18,028 bases of DNA from an uncultured Clostridia bacterium (GTDB lineage: Bacteria > Bacillota > Clostridia > Christensenellales > UBA1242): the NCBI GenBank assembly GCA_904397185.1, contig CAJFOL010000079.1:1-18028 (forward strand), in the 5' to 3' direction. Positions within the stretch are counted from its first letter, which is position 1. The number at the start of each line of letters is the position of its first letter. Both the position numbers and the translations under genes were made by a program. Below the pieces are notes generated by a model that saw only the letters and a program-made list of their open reading frames with translations, was not told where the DNA came from and ran no database searches. Below are positions 16,412 through 18,028 of this stretch, in pieces.

Positions 16412-16966
16412 TTAGTCAAAACTTAATATATTAAATCCATTTATACTTTTTTCTAACTTTATAATATTTAAGTGTTTTAAATCTGCATATTCTGTCAATG
16501 ATTTTGTTGTATCGTCAAGTTCAACAAATACAATCAATGTAGAACTATAATCTATCATATTTTTATGAATAATACTGATTTTATTAATGTAAATGTCATT
16601 TTCAAAAATTTTAAAAAAATCTATATTTTTTAAAATATTTTCGCCATTATAACCTTCAATATACTTTTTCCTATTCTTTTCTTCGCAAAAACATATTAAT
16701 TTTATGCCACTATATTCCCCTTTCAATTCAGACAATAACTCTATGCAAATTATATCAAAATTATTTTCTAAACCAACTATAAAATTGTCTATTCCGTTGA
16801 TTATTAAATCTTTTAATTTTTCTTTTAAGGCATCTATAACAATATGTTTAATCAATTTGTCACTATCAAAAAAATTATTACTACTATTAGAACTAATTAA
16901 ACAACAAGTATTTCTTACAATCTCTAATTTACTAAAGAAATCTTCATCATTAAAAATTTCAAACAC
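16412..16966 (-). CDS. SLOG-like protein distantly related to YpsA/DUF1273, degenerate
   Basis: The 184-residue protein has no signal peptide or membrane segment. Its order of elements recalls the DUF1273/YpsA branch of the SLOG (Rossmann-like) superfamily: a strand with CC at 21-22, helix ALKEKLKDLIINGID at 46-60, strand NFIVGLENNFD at 61-71, helix ICIELLSELKGEY, strand GIKLICFCEE, and MIDYSSTLIVFVE at 137-149 followed by a YADLKHLNIIKL end. In that family the first strand ends TGHRP, the second GMAxGxD, and a GGT follows the Ser-Asp strand. Here these read LISSNS, VGLENNFD and DTT, so the glycine-rich ligand loops are eroded. The start is GTG at 16966, with AGAGAGG about 7 bases upstream; the ATG two bases earlier is out of frame and soon stops. 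Base composition is far more AT-rich than in the core genes. It is divergent from the XRE gene. Function unknown. Confidence 0.6.
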   Translation of the reverse strand: MFEIFNDEDFFSKLEIVRNTCCLISSNSSNNFFDSDKLIKHIVIDALKEKLKDLIINGIDNFIVGLENNFDIICIELLSELKGEYSGIKLICFCEEKNRKKYIEGYNGENILKNIDFFKIFENDIYINKISIIHKNMIDYSSTLIVFVELDDTTKSLTEYADLKHLNIIKLEKSINGFNILSFD

Positions 16967-16990
16967 ATTTTACCTCTCTTTGACAACAAT

Positions 16991-17020
16991 AGTTTAGCAT
17001 ATTAGTATGTTTAAAGTCAA
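16991..17020 (-). promoter_or_regulatory. Candidate promoter of the SLOG-like gene
   Basis: On the minus strand TTGACT (17020-17015) is followed after 18 bases by TAAACT (16996-16991), a moderate -10. The predicted leader is about 20 bases and contains the AGAGAGG ribosome binding site. The -35 sits beside a TATGTTTAAA motif related to the palindrome at 17044-17062. Confidence 0.5.
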
Positions 17021-17043
17021 CCTATTTATTCTATTTAAAACAC

Positions 17044-17062
17044 CCTAGTTTTAAAACATAGG
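17044..17062. promoter_or_regulatory. Palindromic operator-like site, AT core
   Basis: A perfect 10-base palindrome GTTTTAAAAC (17048-17057) is flanked by CCTA on the left and TAGG on the right, offset by one base. TTTAAAACA occurs twice in direct orientation (17034-17042 and 17050-17058), and a related TATGTTTAAA lies at 17006-17015. The position between the two divergent starts suits repressor binding. Confidence 0.45.
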
Positions 17063-17063
17063 T

Positions 17064-17084
17064 TTTGTAGAATAATACTACAAA
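17064..17084. promoter_or_regulatory. Inverted repeat over the -10 region and ribosome binding site of the XRE gene
   Basis: TTTGTAG (17064-17070) and CTACAAA (17078-17084) form a perfect 7-base inverted repeat with a 7-base spacer. It covers a likely -10 (TAGAAT, 17068-17073) and touches the ribosome binding site AAAGGGAG (17082-17089). This is a classic place for an autoregulatory operator of a Cro/C1-type protein; binding is inferred, not shown. Confidence 0.5.
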
Positions 17085-17096
17085 GGGAGTATCAAA

Positions 17097-17336
17097 ATGA
17101 ATTTAGCACAGGCTGTAGCACTAAGAACTAAAGAACTTTTAAAAAATCATAATAAATCGCAATATAGACTTATAAAAGAAACATTTTTGAATAAATCTAC
17201 TATTTATTCTCTTTTTAAAGATAAAAAACAAGATATTAAACTATCCACTGTATACTTAATTGCAGATTTCTTTGGTATGAGTCTTACAGAATTTTTTGAT
17301 TGTGATTATTTTAAGAATATTGATATTTATGGGTGA
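17097..17336 (+). CDS. Small XRE-family (Cro/C1-type) helix-turn-helix regulator
   Basis: The 79-residue protein is almost entirely one HTH_3/HTH_26-type DNA-binding domain. It has helix 1 MNLAQAVALRTKELLKNH, then NKSQYRLIKET as the first HTH helix, NKSTIYSLFKDK as the recognition helix, and STVYLIADFFGMSLTEFFD, the standard closing helices of this family. There is no separate effector domain, so it is probably a dimeric repressor or antitoxin-like regulator. The start is well supported by AAAGGGAG about 7 bases before the ATG. It is divergent from the SLOG-like gene, sharing 130 bases that hold two palindromic sites. The last codons overlap one arm of an inverted repeat whose partner lies at 17467-17482. 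The AT-rich composition matches the SLOG-like gene and differs from the core genes. Confidence 0.9.
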   Translation: MNLAQAVALRTKELLKNHNKSQYRLIKETFLNKSTIYSLFKDKKQDIKLSTVYLIADFFGMSLTEFFDCDYFKNIDIYG

Positions 17337-17482
17337 TTTCTTATTACACACTTTTATGTGGTATCGATATTGAAAATGTAAATCAATGATATATTTTATA
17401 GAAAAAAACTCCTATGCATTTAGTTGAAGTGGAAAAACTTTAACAATTTTACATAGGAGTTTTCTGATATCAATATACTTAA
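17311..17482. repeat. 16-base inverted repeat flanking the post-XRE region
   Basis: TTAAGAATATTGATAT at 17311-17326 (within the end of the XRE gene) matches the reverse complement of 17467-17482 in 15 of 16 positions. A large hairpin lies between the arms at 17402-17463. The remaining 75 bases between the XRE stop and that hairpin hold no gene I can support. It could be the border of a small decayed element, or chance in AT-rich DNA. Confidence 0.45.
17402..17463. terminator. Nested hairpin, probable terminator of the YgjV-like gene
   Basis: A perfect 12-base outer stem AAAACTCCTATG (17405-17416) / CATAGGAGTTTT (17452-17463) encloses a second 8-base stem (17423-17430 / 17437-17444, one G-U pair) with loop GGAAAA. 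Read leftward, the outer stem ends in seven U, so it suits termination of the minus-strand gene to the right. Rightward it ends in only four U before C, a weaker signal for the XRE transcript. The two-tier structure is larger than an ordinary terminator. Confidence 0.65.
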
Positions 17483-17564
17483 GCATTAGGGAAAAATAAA
17501 CTCTGTTTGTAATTCTCTTATTCAAAAAAGTACTTTAAAAATCTATAAATAACAAGATAAAAAA

Positions 17565-18028
17565 TTACACACGTTTTTGTCTATATTTAATCAAAGCAAC
17601 AATTAGAACTATAACATTTATACAATCTAATATTGCTGTGGTGTATACTTGACTTAATATGTCATATACCACTAAAATTACACTAGGTACTAATACAAAA
17701 TATCTTATCTTTTGCATATCTTTCATCCACATGGCTATGGTAAATAAAATCGGTGTAATCATTACCATTATATCCAAGTAGTTCTTAAAAAACAAAACAC
17801 CTACCAGCAAATATAATGCTGAAAAAATTGTCACCCATGTATAGGGAATTTCTTTCTTTTTTCTTTCATATATATAGAATAAAATCCCGCGGATTATTGA
17901 TATAAAAGTATTTATACCTGCAACAAGTGCTAGGTTCACTGCAAAAGAAAGTCCATAAAAAATATCCCCTATAATTTGAATAAGGAAAAATAATTTTTTA
18001 TCATTGCAAAAATAGGAGACTATAAATA
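17565..18028 (-). CDS. YgjV-like integral membrane protein (5' end beyond window)
   Basis: The coding frame runs from a TAA at 17565 to the right edge without a stop, giving at least 154 residues; the true start lies outside. A GTG at 17939 is only an internal Val. The codons upstream of it continue in the same style (reading ...KKLFFLIQIIGDIFYGLSFA before that Val). The protein is very hydrophobic with about five or six membrane segments and a short basic tail (KYRQKRV). The segments QIIGDIFYGLSF and the following small-residue and Arg-containing stretch (NTFISIIRGILFYIYERKKK) resemble the YgjV inner-membrane family of unknown function. It is probably ended by the hairpin at 17402-17463, about 100 bases downstream. 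Composition is AT-rich like the SLOG-like/XRE pair. Confidence 0.65.
   Translation of the reverse strand, partial: FIVSYFCNDKKLFFLIQIIGDIFYGLSFAVNLALVAGINTFISIIRGILFYIYERKKKEIPYTWVTIFSALYLLVGVLFFKNYLDIMVMITPILFTIAMWMKDMQKIRYFVLVPSVILVVYDILSQVYTTAILDCINVIVLIVALIKYRQKRV

Noticed and set aside
17337..17404. Small gene (toxin or peptide) downstream of the XRE gene
   Set aside because: No start with a ribosome binding site and no open frame of useful length was seen in either direction.

Overview
The window is a chromosomal segment of a low-GC bacterium, very probably an uncultured gut-type member of the Bacillota (Clostridia). The gene order ftsK/spoIIIE - rimO - pgsA - cinA position - recA ... 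miaB - mutS - mutL is the familiar Firmicutes arrangement. Most genes have AAGGAG-like ribosome binding sites, and MutL is the endonuclease type found in bacteria without MutH. No rRNA, tRNA, CRISPR array, transposase or integrase is visible.

Region 1 (1-5840): a leftward operon miaB-mutS-mutL with 8- and 11-base overlaps, driven by a clear promoter just upstream of miaB. It joins tRNA methylthiolation to mismatch repair. MiaB stops before the usual TRAM domain. Region 2 (5784-8153): a rightward class A penicillin-binding protein, transcribed divergently from miaB from overlapping promoters and ended by a strong bidirectional hairpin terminator shared with recA. In many Firmicutes rny lies between recA and miaB; here this PBP does.

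Region 3 (8195-15437): a leftward cluster ftsK-rimO-pgsA-(cinA-like)-recA with overlaps or very short gaps, a promoter before ftsK and an internal promoter before recA. It combines chromosome translocation, ribosomal protein S12 modification, phospholipid synthesis and recombination. The gene in the cinA slot appears to be a shrunken CinA that has lost its signature motifs. Region 4 (15649-16374): a membrane-anchored NodB-fold protein that resembles sporulation-type deacetylases (PdaB/YlxY) but lacks the first catalytic Asp and the motif-3 Arg.

Region 5 (16412-18028): a visibly more AT-rich stretch that looks like accessory DNA. A degenerate SLOG-like (YpsA/DUF1273-type) protein is transcribed divergently from a small XRE-type repressor, across an intergenic region full of palindromes. 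This is followed by an elaborate hairpin with flanking inverted repeats and a YgjV-like membrane protein cut by the window edge.

The recurring theme is core or known folds that keep their shape but lose canonical catalytic or binding motifs (CinA-like, deacetylase-like, SLOG-like), plus a MiaB without TRAM. The best candidate for something undescribed is the XRE/SLOG-like pair with its operators. All functional calls rest on reading motifs by eye; no database search was run.
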